From the NCBI GenBank assembly GCA_008363215.1, contig RHKP01000017.1, positions 1 through 53,771 of the forward strand: DNA of 53,771 nucleotides, given 5' to 3'. The notes beneath the pieces are model-generated. The model saw only the letters and a list, made by a program, of their open reading frames with translations, was not told the DNA's origin and made no database searches. The position numbers were made by a program, and so were the translations under genes. The DNA comes from Cyanobacteria bacterium CYA (GTDB lineage: Bacteria; Planctomycetota; Phycisphaerae; Phycisphaerales; UBA1924). The number at the start of each line of letters is the position of its first letter. Within the stretch, counting starts at the first letter, position 1. This document shows, in pieces, positions 35,057 to 45,274 of the stretch.

Positions 35057-35458
35057 TCAGCCTCGGTAGCGCTTGGCCATGTCGATGATCTGGACGAGCG
35101 AGGCGCTGAAGGCGTGCAGCCCGTTGTTGAAGTGCACGCCGGCCACCTGTCCGTCCTGGTCGAGCACGCGCAAGTAATCGATCGCGTCGGGCACGTCCAT
35201 GTGCAGCACGGGCGGGCGCACGCCCCCCCGTTGTTCCTGGAAACCGGCCGCGGCCTCAGCGCGGGCTTCGTCCGTGAATGCGATCAGGTGTGTCTTGCCT
35301 TCATGCCGCGCGAAGACCGGCTCGACATCGTCGCCCTCGCCCTGCCCGAGGAAGTACCAGTGGTCGAGCGCCAGAGCGGCTTTCCACAGGTCGTGCTCGC
35401 CGGTTTTGGATGGCCCGAACTGGGCGTGGGCGACAAGTGCGTCGAAGTCGGTGGACAT
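35057..35458 (-). CDS. SseB-like domain protein
   Basis: The 133-residue protein starts MSTDFDALVAHAQFG, from an ATG with GGAGGT upstream. The part ALALDHWYFLGQGEGDDVEP, then HEGKTHLIAFTDEARAEAAA, resembles the SseB N-terminal domain, which is common in hypothetical bacterial proteins of unknown role. No signal peptide. The longer frame from 35575 is not supported. It is followed by the ssb terminator (convergent). Probably a cytoplasmic protein of unknown function. Confidence 0.6.
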   Translation of the reverse strand: MSTDFDALVAHAQFGPSKTGEHDLWKAALALDHWYFLGQGEGDDVEPVFARHEGKTHLIAFTDEARAEAAAGFQEQRGGVRPPVLHMDVPDAIDYLRVLDQDGQVAGVHFNNGLHAFSASLVQIIDMAKRYRG

Positions 35459-35575
35459 GGCGGACCTCCGGCAACAGTGTACCGGAAGATGGCGTGCCAT
35501 CGACCTGTGTACAGGTCGATGCTTTGGATGCCGGGTTGCGCAAGGGTGCAGACGCAAACCGGTGCGTGGCACCAT

Positions 35576-36157
35576 TCACACCAGATCGCACGCCTCGGGC
35601 GGCATCCAGTGCGCGTCCCGGCCGTCCCACTTGACGTTGCACCCGATCGGGTTGGTCCTGGGCGTGCGCACGGGGCGGCCGGCGAGCAGGTCTTCCAGCG
35701 CGTCGTCGAGTTCGTGCGTCCTGGCCTTGGTCGGATCGCGCGGCGCGTCGATGCCGCGCCCGGTGTAGACGAGTCGACGATCGCGGTCAAAGACGAAGAA
35801 GTGGGGCGTGCGCAGGGCGCCGTAGGCGCGGGCGACATCCTGCGCGGCATCGTGCAGGTAGAGCCACGGAAACTTGTGCTCGTTCATCCGCGCGACCATG
35901 TGCTCGAAGTCGTCTTCGCGGTAGGTGTTGGGGCTGTTGGAGTTGATGGCCACGAAGCGGACGCCGCGCGGGGCGAAGCGTTCGACTGTCCTGCGTGTCA
36001 TTTCGTCGGAGTTCACCACATATGGGCAGTGGTTGCACGTAAAGAAGATGACGAGCAGCGGGTCTGCGGCAAAGTCCGAGAGGGCGATGGTCTGCCCAGT
36101 GGTGCTGCGCAGTCGGAATTCCGGGGCCTTTGAACCGATGTCGAGTGTGAAAGCCAT
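35576..36157 (-). CDS. Thioredoxin-like / peroxiredoxin-fold protein
   Basis: The 193-residue protein starts [20 protein letters not shown] and has the AhpC/TSA fold. The motif [12 protein letters not shown] holds a CxxC pair at the active position. [40 protein letters not shown] and [15 protein letters not shown] follow, typical of redoxin family members linked to thiol-disulfide exchange. There is no signal peptide. Longer in-frame leader sequence (from 36388) is rejected. It is upstream of the SseB-like gene on the same strand (117 nt gap). Confidence 0.82.
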   Translation of the reverse strand: MAFTLDIGSKAPEFRLRSTTGQTIALSDFAADPLLVIFFTCNHCPYVVNSDEMTRRTVERFAPRGVRFVAINSNSPNTYREDDFEHMVARMNEHKFPWLYLHDAAQDVARAYGALRTPHFFVFDRDRRLVYTGRGIDAPRDPTKARTHELDDALEDLLAGRPVRTPRTNPIGCNVKWDGRDAHWMPPEACDLV

Positions 36158-36522
36158 GTCGGACGCTATGCGCACGGCGTGAAGATTCCCAGGCTGACCG
36201 AGCCGCCGTGCGCAGAATGAAACGGCGAACTCGGGCGGATTCGCGGCCAAAACGGAGGTTCTCGTCCATGCGTTGGCGCAATTCGGTCGTGTGCGGGGTG
36301 GGGATGCCCGCAAACAGCGCCGGCCCGCCGGGCCGGTTCGAGGGCTGCGGCGCGTCGTTCCGGCGACGGACCCGACTTGCGCGCTCACGGTGAATCTCGG
36401 GCGTATGAGGACGCCGGAGAAGTGCCTGTCTTCAGGCGCCCCTCCGCGTCGGATTGGAGAGGAACTTCTCTGACGTGCAGCGCTTTCTGAGCCTGTTCTC
36501 CGTCCGCTGCGCTTGTGCGACT
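36158..36522. other. Non-coding gap with hairpin
   Basis: No gene is supported. A hairpin at 36417-36470 has arms GAGAAGT and ACTTCTC and an inner GCCTG-TCTT-CAGGC stem. The inner stem resembles the one inserted in imuA (6507-6538). Short plus-strand ORFs here are Arg-rich and look like noise. Confidence 0.4.
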
Positions 36523-37611
36523 TCAGCCCTCGAACAGGGCCGCGGCATTGAGATGCCGGGCGGTGACGCCATCGTGAACCGCATAGCGGAAACCGGGATG
36601 CAGCGAAGCGCAGCCGTACGCCCCGTCCTTGCGCAGGGCGTAGAGCACCAGTCCGAAGTTGGGCTGCCCCTTGTCGGTCAGCAGGCGTTTCTCGCGAGTG
36701 CGGTCGGCGACGCGTTTGAGCGCGTGCAGGCAGGCTTCTGTCGGCGCCCTGCCTTCGCCCATGGCGCGGACGACTTCGTAGGCGCAGCAGTTCTGGATGG
36801 CCGCCTCGCCGCGCCCGGTGGCTCCGGCTGCCCCGATGTCGTTGTCGACGTACATGCCTGCGCCCACGATGGGCGAATCACCGACGCGCCCGGCGAGTTT
36901 GTAACTCAGCCCGCTCGTCGTCGTGCAACTGCCCAGCGTGCCGTTGTCGGTGACGGCGCAGCAGTTGATGGTGCCGTAGGTGAAGGGTTGATCGGGTCCG
37001 ACGCGTTTGTGGGCGGCGGGGGGAAACTCGCCCTGCCCCTCGTTGAGCCAGTCGTCCTCCGGGCTGAGATCCTGCTTCCATTTCAGCCAGATCTGACGTG
37101 CTTCCTCAGTCAGCAGATTTTCTTCCTTGAACCCAAAGCGCAGCGCGAAGCGCCTGGCGCCCTCACCCACGAGCATGACGTGGTCGGTGTGTTTGAGCAC
37201 GCGCAGCGCCACTGCGGCCGCGTTCCTGACGTTCTCCAGCGCCGCGACCGACCCGGCCTTGTGGGTGGGCCCGTGCATGACCGAAGCGTCAAGTTGCACG
37301 ACGCCGTCCTCGTTGGGCAGCCCGCCCAGCCCGACGGAGTGGTCGGCCGGATTGTCCTCGACCAGCGTGACGCCGGCGACCACCGCGTCGACCGGATCCA
37401 TTCCGTCGTTGAGGCACTTCATTGCCTCGACCACGCAGCCCGAGCCGTCGTCCCACAGCCCGTTGGCCGACGCGATGACGCACTTTCCGCGGTGTTCGTC
37501 GCCCGGCGATCGCACGGGCGCCGGCTGTCCGTCCTGCGAACCAAACGCGGCCGGTGTGAGCACGGCTCCACTCATGGCGACCAGAAACTCCCTTCGATCA
37601 GATACGTTCAC
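36523..37611 (-). CDS. N4-(beta-N-acetylglucosaminyl)-L-asparaginase (glycosylasparaginase)
   Basis: This Ntn hydrolase cleaves the GlcNAc-Asn link of glycoproteins after the sugar chain is trimmed. It has a twin-arginine-like leader ([20 protein letters not shown]), so export is likely. Features are [20 protein letters not shown], the autocleavage site around [11 protein letters not shown] with Thr as the new N-terminus, [21 protein letters not shown] and ATGRGEAAI. Length 362. Its ATG overlaps the stop of the fucosidase gene by 4 nt, so the two form an operon that fits N-glycan breakdown. Confidence 0.9.
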   Translation of the reverse strand: MNVSDRREFLVAMSGAVLTPAAFGSQDGQPAPVRSPGDEHRGKCVIASANGLWDDGSGCVVEAMKCLNDGMDPVDAVVAGVTLVEDNPADHSVGLGGLPNEDGVVQLDASVMHGPTHKAGSVAALENVRNAAAVALRVLKHTDHVMLVGEGARRFALRFGFKEENLLTEEARQIWLKWKQDLSPEDDWLNEGQGEFPPAAHKRVGPDQPFTYGTINCCAVTDNGTLGSCTTTSGLSYKLAGRVGDSPIVGAGMYVDNDIGAAGATGRGEAAIQNCCAYEVVRAMGEGRAPTEACLHALKRVADRTREKRLLTDKGQPNFGLVLYALRKDGAYGCASLHPGFRYAVHDGVTARHLNAAALFEG

Positions 37612-39638
37612 GGGCGGGTCTCCTCATGCGTCAGGCGCGCAGGCTCGATCGGCGAAAGTGTTCCGCCGACCTTGGTCATCTTGACTTCCAACGCCACGCC
37701 GCCGGACTTGTTGAACCACTCCACGCGAATGTCATGTCCGCCTGCGGCGAGCGGCGCGACGCCGGACACAGCCGTGGGCGAGTGCAGCCCATCGTTGTCG
37801 ACCACGAGTTTCCCGTCAATGTACAGGCGCGAGCCGTCGTCGCTGGCCAGCAGGAACTGGTACATGCCCGGCTCGTCGACGTGCAGCACGCCCTGCTGCA
37901 CCAGCCCGACCTGTTCCTCCTTGAAGCCCGCCGGCAGCCCGACGCCGGAGACCACACGCGAGCCGGTCGGCGTCAGGGCGGCAAAGTCGGGCAACCTGTT
38001 CCAGTCGCCCCTGTAGGTTGATTCGGACAGCCCGGCGCCCGTCGGGACACGTCGCGCCGTCCACGGCTGCACCTTCTCGAAGGTGCGGCTGGATACCGAA
38101 CTGACGGCTCGCCCGTGGTCGAACGAGCGAGCCTTGAGCACGCCGGAAGAGGTTACCTTGATGGGCGAGCGATAGACGGCCGAGTCGGGCCCCGGTTCGC
38201 TCCCGTCGGTCGTGAAGCGGACTTCCAGTTTCGATCGGGTGCGCAGCCGAACCTCGGCGAAGTCAACGAACTGCGAACTGATCGCGTCGATCTTCGGCGC
38301 CTCGTATACCACGGGCGCGCCCTCGACTTCGAGCGCAATCACGCTGCACCGCCCGTCGGGCGCCACCGCCGGGAGCACGATGTGCACGTCCGAAGCGCCG
38401 CGCTCCCACACCAGTGCCCGCCCGTTGTCGCTCAGCAGGCGCGCCGAGCGGATCGGGCTGCCGAGCCCCGGCACCACCAGCACGTCGTCGTTCGGCCAGT
38501 CGAACACGTGAAGGTAGATCGTGGAGGTCTCCTCGCCGACGCGCACGGTGCAGCGGCCCCAGGGCAGCGCGTCAAACGGGCTGGCCGTGGTCCCGTAGAT
38601 CGACTCGCCGTTGATCTTCATCCAGTCGCCGATCTCCGCGAGGCGTGTCACGGCCTGCGGCGGGAAGGTGCCGTCGGCGCGCGGACCGACGTTGAGCAGG
38701 AAGTTTCCACCCTTGCTGGCGATATCGACGAGCAACTGGATCAACTGCCCGGTGGACTTCCAGTTGGAGTCATGGGAGTTGTAACCCCAGTTGGCGTTCA
38801 TGGTCATGCAGGTTTCCCAGTCGACGCCGGGCAGCCCGGTCGCGGGCACCTCCTGCTCCGGCGTGCCGTAGTCGCCGGCGTAGCCCGCGTCGGACATGCC
38901 CGCCATGCCCCCGCGTCCCACGTCGACGCGGTTGTTGACGATCACGTCGGGCTGGAGTTTGCGGCACAGATCGTAGAGCGATTGCCCATACGCGTGGTTC
39001 CACGTTGCTTCCCACTCGCCGTCGAACCACATGATGCCGATCGGCCCGTACCTGGTCAGCAGTTCGGTGACCTGCGCGTGCAGGTATTCCACGAACCGAT
39101 CAAAGTCGGCATCGCCGACGGGGCGGTCGGTCTCCCACGTGCGGCGCGGCAGATAGTCGGGGTGGTGCCAGTCCATGATCGAGTGGTACCAGCACATGAC
39201 GATGCCCTCGCGCTCACACGCGGCCGCCAACTCCGCCATGATGTCGCGCCGGAAGGGGGTGCTCATCACATCGAAGTCCGACACCTTCGAGTCAAACAGC
39301 GCAAAGCCGTCGTGATGCTTGCTGGTGATCACGATGTACTTCATGCCCGCGTCCTTGGCCATCCTGACCCAGGCGTCGGCGTCGAACTCGACGGGGTTGA
39401 AGCGCTCGAGCAGTTGGTCGTACTCCTCCAGGGGGATCTGCGCGGTCGTGCGGATCCACTCGCCGTGCCCGGTCTGCCCGTTCCATTCCCCCGCCGGAAC
39501 GGAGTAGAGGCCCCAGTGGATGAACATCCCGAAGCGGGCCTGGCGCCACCATTCCATGCGTTCGTCGTCGGGCGGGGCGGAGCGGGCGTAACTGACCAGG
39601 CAGGCCGCGGCGATGAGCATGAGCAGCAGGATGCGCAC
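37608..39638 (-). CDS. Secreted GH29 alpha-L-fucosidase with PA14 domain
   Basis: The enzyme releases alpha-linked fucose. The GTG at 39638 has AGGAG upstream and gives a signal peptide (VRILLLMLIAAACLVSYARS); an in-frame ATG at 39737 would bury it. The GH29 domain starts WWRQARFGMFIHWGLYSVPA and carries YIVITSKHHDGFALFDS and the nucleophile Asp206 in IMWFDGEWE. Then come a beta-sandwich, a chitobiase-C-like unit (FTTDGSEPGPDSAVY) and a PA14 domain (LLASDDGSRLYIDGKLVVDN) that may bind glycans. Length 676. It is coupled to glycosylasparaginase. Confidence 0.93.
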   Translation of the reverse strand: MRILLLMLIAAACLVSYARSAPPDDERMEWWRQARFGMFIHWGLYSVPAGEWNGQTGHGEWIRTTAQIPLEEYDQLLERFNPVEFDADAWVRMAKDAGMKYIVITSKHHDGFALFDSKVSDFDVMSTPFRRDIMAELAAACEREGIVMCWYHSIMDWHHPDYLPRRTWETDRPVGDADFDRFVEYLHAQVTELLTRYGPIGIMWFDGEWEATWNHAYGQSLYDLCRKLQPDVIVNNRVDVGRGGMAGMSDAGYAGDYGTPEQEVPATGLPGVDWETCMTMNANWGYNSHDSNWKSTGQLIQLLVDIASKGGNFLLNVGPRADGTFPPQAVTRLAEIGDWMKINGESIYGTTASPFDALPWGRCTVRVGEETSTIYLHVFDWPNDDVLVVPGLGSPIRSARLLSDNGRALVWERGASDVHIVLPAVAPDGRCSVIALEVEGAPVVYEAPKIDAISSQFVDFAEVRLRTRSKLEVRFTTDGSEPGPDSAVYRSPIKVTSSGVLKARSFDHGRAVSSVSSRTFEKVQPWTARRVPTGAGLSESTYRGDWNRLPDFAALTPTGSRVVSGVGLPAGFKEEQVGLVQQGVLHVDEPGMYQFLLASDDGSRLYIDGKLVVDNDGLHSPTAVSGVAPLAAGGHDIRVEWFNKSGGVALEVKMTKVGGTLSPIEPARLTHEETRP

Positions 39639-39708
39639 GGTGGTCTCCTTTCGGGTCTTTGAGCGTATCAGACCCGCGCCGGGCGCGCGCCCCAATACAC
39701 TGCCCATC

Positions 39709-42700
39709 ATGTTTGAAGAGAACCTCTTCGCCGCCAAGCGCCTGCGCGTATTCGCCGACCAGGTGGTCCTTCCGCTGGTGCACGAGCGGTCATACCCGCT
39801 GGAAACGGCGGTCTTTCAATGTACCGACCGCATCCCGTACGAGCAGGCGGTCGGGTCAGAGTTTCGGCCGGTGCAGACAGGCTTCCGCTTCGGGCCCAAG
39901 TGGTCGACCGCCTGGTTCCGCGTGCGCGGACTCGTGCCCGAAGCGATGGCCGGTCAGACCGTGGTCCTGCGCTTCAGTTCAGGCACGGAGGCGATGCTCT
40001 ATCACAAGGGCGTGCCGGTGCAGGGCTTCGACGTCAACCGCGATGCGGCCGTGCTCTTTGGCTCGGCCCGCGGCGGGGAGACGGTTGACGCGATGGTTGA
40101 GGCGGCCTGCAACCACCCATTCGGCGTATCGGCCTTTGAGTGGGATGGAGTCGAAACCTCCCTGCGCTGGGGCTCGGCCGACCCTGGGCTGCTTTCCCGC
40201 TGCGAACTGGCGACCTTTGACGAACCGGCATGGCGCCTGCACCGGACGCTGATCTTCGCGGCCGAGTTGATTCAGCAACTGCCCGACGGTTCCCGGCGGG
40301 CCCGCGAACTGGCGCGGGACATGGAACGTGTCCGCGCCATGATCGACGTGCATGACCCGCGCGCGACGGTCGAGCCGGCGCAGGCCGAGGCCGATCGCGT
40401 GCTGCACAACGGCGCGGCGCCTTCTGCGACGACGTGCTTTGCCGCCGGGCACGCCCACCTCGACACCGCCTGGCTGTGGCCGATTGCCGAGACCAGGCGC
40501 AAGGCGATGCGGACTTTCACCAACGCGCTGCGCCTCATGGAGCGCTTCCCGGACTACACGTTTCTGTGCAGCCAGGCGCAGCAGTACGCATGGGTGAAGG
40601 AGAGCAGCCCGGAGGTGTTCGAGCAGGTGAAGGCGCGCGTGGCCGAAGGGCGCTGGGAACCGATGGGCGCCATGTGGATCGAGCCCGACGCCAACGTCCC
40701 CAGCGGCGAGTCGCTCATCCGCCAGATCCTCCACGGGCAGCGCTTCTGGCGCGAGCAGTTCGGCGAACAGGGGCGGCAGCGACTGTTGTTCTTGCCGGAC
40801 ACCTTCGGGTTTTCGGGCATCATCCCGCAGATCATGGCGCTGGCGGGGCTTGATACGTTCATCACCAACAAACTCTGGTGGTCCGATCGCGACGAGTTCC
40901 CGTGGGTGAACTTCTGGTGGCGCGGCATTGACGGCACACAGGTGCTCAGCCACCTCACGCCGGGGCAGGACTACAACGCGACGAATACGCCGAAAGAACT
41001 CCGCCGCGGGCAGACGCGCTCGGAAGGCAAGGATGCGCTCGGTGTGTGGCTCCAGCCCTATGGCTTCGGCGACGGCGGCGGGGGCCCGACCGACTGGACG
41101 ATTCTCAATGCGCAACTCGCCCACGAGACCGAGGGTCTGGCGAGGGTGCGCTTCGAGGGGTGTCACGCATTCTGCGAGGAGTTGCACGCAAGAGCCCGTC
41201 GGCTGGAGGCCGGTCTCCCCGCGGCTGACCGCTCAAGAGTCCGTCCTGCAGACGATGAGCGATTGGAAACCGGTCCTCCTGGACTTCCTGTTTGGGACGG
41301 AGAGTTGTATCTGCACTATCACCGCGGCACGCTCACGACACACGCGGCCGTCAAGAAGGCCAATGCCGTCGGCGAGTCGCGCCTGCGCCTGGCCGAGGCG
41401 CTGGCGGTGATGGCGGGCCGGGGTGAGGCGTGCCGCGCCGCGCTCGACGAGCCTTGGAAACTCCTTCTACTCAACCAGTTTCACGACATCCTGCCGGGTT
41501 CGTCGATCACGCAGGTCTATACCGACGCGGGAAACGACCACCGCCGCCTGGCCGAACTGGTGGACGCAGACATCGCCGCGTCGATCGCGCGCCTGGCCGA
41601 GCAAGCCGACACAAGGGGCATGGGTGATCCGGTGCTGGTCATCAACCCGCTCTCGCGCGACTGGAGCGGGCTGACGCGCGGCGACGCGGTGATCACCTGT
41701 GAGCGCCTGCCGGCCATGAGCGTGTGTGTGGTGGACGCGGCCGCTGCGCCCGCGCCGCCCACGGTCGAAGTGGGGGATTGGTCGCTCCGCAGCGAGCAAC
41801 TTTGCGTGCGCCTGGACGAACTCGGGCGCATCATCAGTCTGCGCAAGCCCGGCAATGCCGCCGGCTTCGACCGCGACGCAGTCGCGCGCAACGCTGACGG
41901 GCATGCCGTGCCGCTCAACCAACTTGTGCTCCATGACGATCGTCCGCGCATGTGGGACGCGTGGGACATCGACCCCGAGCACGAGCACAGCGCGCGCCCG
42001 GTGGTGTCCGCGCTCGATTCGATGACCTTCGAGCGTGCGCCGGGCATGGGGGCGATTGTGATCGAGCGGTCCCTCGGGCGCCGCAGCCGCCTGCGGCAGC
42101 GATTCGTGCTGCGGGCTGGTTCGCCGCGGCTGGACGTGGAGACGTGGGTCGACTGGCGCGAGGAGCACACGCTGCTGCGGGCGCTCTTCCCGGTGGATGT
42201 GCACGCGACCAGTGCGGCCTATGACCTGTCCTTTGGACACATCGAGCGTCGCACCACGCGAAGCACGCCCGTCGAGGCCTCGGCGTTCGAAGTGCCGGCC
42301 CATCGCTGGATGAGCGTCGCCGAGCCCGGCTTCGGCGTCGCCCTGCTCAACGACTGCAAGTACGGGCATTCGTGCCACGGCTCGCGCATGGGCCTGACGC
42401 TGCTGCGCAGCCCGAAAACGCCCGACCCCGAGGCCGACATCGGAGAGCACACGTTTACCTACAGCCTCATGCTGCATGAGGGCGAATGGCGGGCGAGCGA
42501 TCTGCTGACCCAGGCTGAGGCCATGCTCAACCACCCGTTCACGGTGCGCATTCCCGCCGGGAGGGGCGGACGACGGTCGGGATGGCTTCCCCTGCGCGTC
42601 AGCGTGCAGGGTCCGGCGGGGGTGCAGATCTCCGCCCTCAAGCCGGGCGAGCAGGGTGGGCTGAGCGTCCGCGTGGTGGAGCGGCACGGGGCGCGGGGGC

Positions 42701-42867
42701 GATGCGTGGTTGACTGGGGCATTCCGGTCGGCGCGGTCCGCAGTGTGGATCTGCTCGAACAGACCGACGTACCTCTGTGCGGGTTTGTTCACGCGGGCGC
42801 GCGCACTTCTTTTGATTTGCGCCCATTTCAGATCGTCACCCTCGCAGCCGAGGTGCCCGGGGCGTAA
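39709..42867 (+). CDS. GH38 alpha-mannosidase
   Basis: The enzyme hydrolyses alpha-mannosides. The ATG at 39709 gives 1052 residues with an N-terminal beta-domain. The GH38 catalytic domain begins at GHAHLDTAW (Zn ligands H250, D252); the nucleophile Asp is about D364 in [10 protein letters not shown], and [17 protein letters not shown] lies in the helical region. Large C-terminal beta-domains follow. No signal peptide is visible, so it may act inside the cell. About 30 residues at nt 41195-41285 look like an inserted repeat. It diverges from the fucosidase gene. Confidence 0.92.
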   Translation: MFEENLFAAKRLRVFADQVVLPLVHERSYPLETAVFQCTDRIPYEQAVGSEFRPVQTGFRFGPKWSTAWFRVRGLVPEAMAGQTVVLRFSSGTEAMLYHKGVPVQGFDVNRDAAVLFGSARGGETVDAMVEAACNHPFGVSAFEWDGVETSLRWGSADPGLLSRCELATFDEPAWRLHRTLIFAAELIQQLPDGSRRARELARDMERVRAMIDVHDPRATVEPAQAEADRVLHNGAAPSATTCFAAGHAHLDTAWLWPIAETRRKAMRTFTNALRLMERFPDYTFLCSQAQQYAWVKESSPEVFEQVKARVAEGRWEPMGAMWIEPDANVPSGESLIRQILHGQRFWREQFGEQGRQRLLFLPDTFGFSGIIPQIMALAGLDTFITNKLWWSDRDEFPWVNFWWRGIDGTQVLSHLTPGQDYNATNTPKELRRGQTRSEGKDALGVWLQPYGFGDGGGGPTDWTILNAQLAHETEGLARVRFEGCHAFCEELHARARRLEAGLPAADRSRVRPADDERLETGPPGLPVWDGELYLHYHRGTLTTHAAVKKANAVGESRLRLAEALAVMAGRGEACRAALDEPWKLLLLNQFHDILPGSSITQVYTDAGNDHRRLAELVDADIAASIARLAEQADTRGMGDPVLVINPLSRDWSGLTRGDAVITCERLPAMSVCVVDAAAAPAPPTVEVGDWSLRSEQLCVRLDELGRIISLRKPGNAAGFDRDAVARNADGHAVPLNQLVLHDDRPRMWDAWDIDPEHEHSARPVVSALDSMTFERAPGMGAIVIERSLGRRSRLRQRFVLRAGSPRLDVETWVDWREEHTLLRALFPVDVHATSAAYDLSFGHIERRTTRSTPVEASAFEVPAHRWMSVAEPGFGVALLNDCKYGHSCHGSRMGLTLLRSPKTPDPEADIGEHTFTYSLMLHEGEWRASDLLTQAEAMLNHPFTVRIPAGRGGRRSGWLPLRVSVQGPAGVQISALKPGEQGGLSVRVVERHGARGRCVVDWGIPVGAVRSVDLLEQTDVPLCGFVHAGARTSFDLRPFQIVTLAAEVPGA
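41195..41285. repeat. Repeat-like insertion in the GH38 gene (CTGGAGGCCGG / TTGGAAACCGG)
   Basis: Two related 11-mers, CTGGAGGCCGG and TTGGAAACCGG, frame the stretch that encodes [15 protein letters not shown] and [12 protein letters not shown]38 relatives normally run straight into [17 protein letters not shown]. Related TTGGAAGCCGG and TTGGAGGCCGG 11-mers (minus strand) lie just after the POT gene (about 49107) and after apt (about 52497), in non-coding DNA. Confidence 0.5.
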
Positions 42868-42877
42868 GGTGTGTCTC

Positions 42878-43690
<813 letters not shown>

Positions 43691-43703
43691 ACAGCGGGGC
43701 TGA

Positions 43704-45089
43704 TCAGTGCCGGGGCGGGGCGCCGCGCCTGGCCTCGGGTGGCAGCGGATCCAGTTCCGTGTTCATCGGCGCGTCCTTGGTGAAGTTCAGCCACTGTCCG
43801 GCCCAGCGAGGCGGGCCGGGGAGCACGTTCCACGACCACAGCGCCGGGGCAAAGGCCGCCTGATTGCGCTCGAGCCCGTACCGATCCATGTAGTACCGCC
43901 GCGTCTGGTCGCTCTCGTAGTTGTACCGTCCGTAGGAGATGCCGGGCGCCCAGTACGGCGTGAAGTGGAACGCCAGCGGGATCAACATGTCCCACTCGTC
44001 GCTGTACCCGAAAAACTCGATGGGGCGGTCAAAGGGTTGCGTCCAGGCTCCTGCCAGGCGCAGCCTCTCCACGTCGACGGGTACCCAGGTCAGGCGTTTC
44101 TTCTCGTCAGGCTCGGTTTCGTCGTAGAGGGCAAACTCGACCCATGCCCGCAGATGGTCGCCGATCGTCTTTGATTCGTCCGGATCATCGCTGAAGTCGT
44201 AGCCGATGACCAATCGCGCCGGGAGGCCGGCTGCTCGATAGCAGGCGACCAGCAACACGGACATGTTGTACTTGGAGCCTCGCCCCATCTCGAGCGCATA
44301 GGCCGGTCCATCAACGCTGAACGAGCCGAAGGCGGTGACGGGCGTGTAGTTGCTTGATTCGCCCACCGGCCCACCGAAGCCGCGTCCGGTCGGGTTGTAC
44401 AACTCGGCAACCTTGAATGCCAGCCACTTGGCCGTCTGCACCGGGGGCAGGGCCTTCGGGTCGCCTTCGGTCCAATCAAGCACCTGTTTCTTGATCTGAC
44501 TGAGCGAGTAGGGCCCGTAAGGCCCGCGGTCGATGAACATCTCCGCTTCGAACAGTCCCTGGAGCACAGGCGGGAGTTCCTTGGCCCACCCGACCTGGGC
44601 CGCCCGTTCCTCGTCGAAGAGTACTTCCCACGAGCGACCCGTCGTCGTCAGCGTCATGGTCATCTGGTGGAAGTCCTTGTACTCGTCGAAGTTCAGTTCG
44701 GCCAGGAAGGTGCCCGCCGGCAGCGGCTTGCCGCCGCGATCGACGAAGATCTCGGCCTCTCGATCGACGACATGGTCGTTGAGGCTCAGCGAGGACTTGA
44801 TGTGATTGAGAGATGTCTGGGAGAAGGAGGCAGCCGGTACGATCGGGAAGAAGACTGAGCCGCCGGTCACGTCCATGCGTTTGACCGGATACTGGTAGAT
44901 CTCTGGGCGGATGCGTTCGTCCTCGAAGTTGTCCACCTGCAGGCGGATCGACATCTTCCACTCGCGCGGCTCAACCAGAGTCATGTACGGGCTGACCTGC
45001 CAGTGGTAACTCTGTGCCGACGCGAGACTGCCCCACCCGGCGGCGACGGCCAGTCCGGTGACGAGGCGGGCGCGAAGTCGACTGCTCAT
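43704..45089 (-). CDS. Secreted transglutaminase-like protein without the catalytic Cys
   Basis: The 461-residue protein starts MSSRLRARLVTGLAVAAGWG, with a signal peptide cut after SLASA. A first beta-rich domain is followed by a transglutaminase-like core: MSVLLVACYRAAGLPARLVI, then HLRAWVEFALYDE and LTWVPVDVERLR. In active members a GxC stands about ten residues before the AAGLPAR helix; here it reads GRGSKYN, so the nucleophile Cys is absent. His and Asp positions are present. It may be a binding protein or pseudoenzyme. AGGAG lies upstream of the ATG. Confidence 0.7.
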   Translation of the reverse strand: MSSRLRARLVTGLAVAAGWGSLASAQSYHWQVSPYMTLVEPREWKMSIRLQVDNFEDERIRPEIYQYPVKRMDVTGGSVFFPIVPAASFSQTSLNHIKSSLSLNDHVVDREAEIFVDRGGKPLPAGTFLAELNFDEYKDFHQMTMTLTTTGRSWEVLFDEERAAQVGWAKELPPVLQGLFEAEMFIDRGPYGPYSLSQIKKQVLDWTEGDPKALPPVQTAKWLAFKVAELYNPTGRGFGGPVGESSNYTPVTAFGSFSVDGPAYALEMGRGSKYNMSVLLVACYRAAGLPARLVIGYDFSDDPDESKTIGDHLRAWVEFALYDETEPDEKKRLTWVPVDVERLRLAGAWTQPFDRPIEFFGYSDEWDMLIPLAFHFTPYWAPGISYGRYNYESDQTRRYYMDRYGLERNQAAFAPALWSWNVLPGPPRWAGQWLNFTKDAPMNTELDPLPPEARRGAPPRH

Positions 45090-45274
45090 GGGTGGCTCCT
45101 CGCACTCGGCGGACTTTCCCCGGCTCGGAAGCGGGGCCGAGCCTGATCCGGACGAGTTTTCGGCCGCGGGGTGCGGCCGGTTCCCTTGAAGCATACCGGG
45201 CGGCGGGCGGGCGTCCAAGTCCGGACCGGCAGGCCCTAGGATTCGGCTTCCGAGGGGTATTCAGGGAGGGTTTC

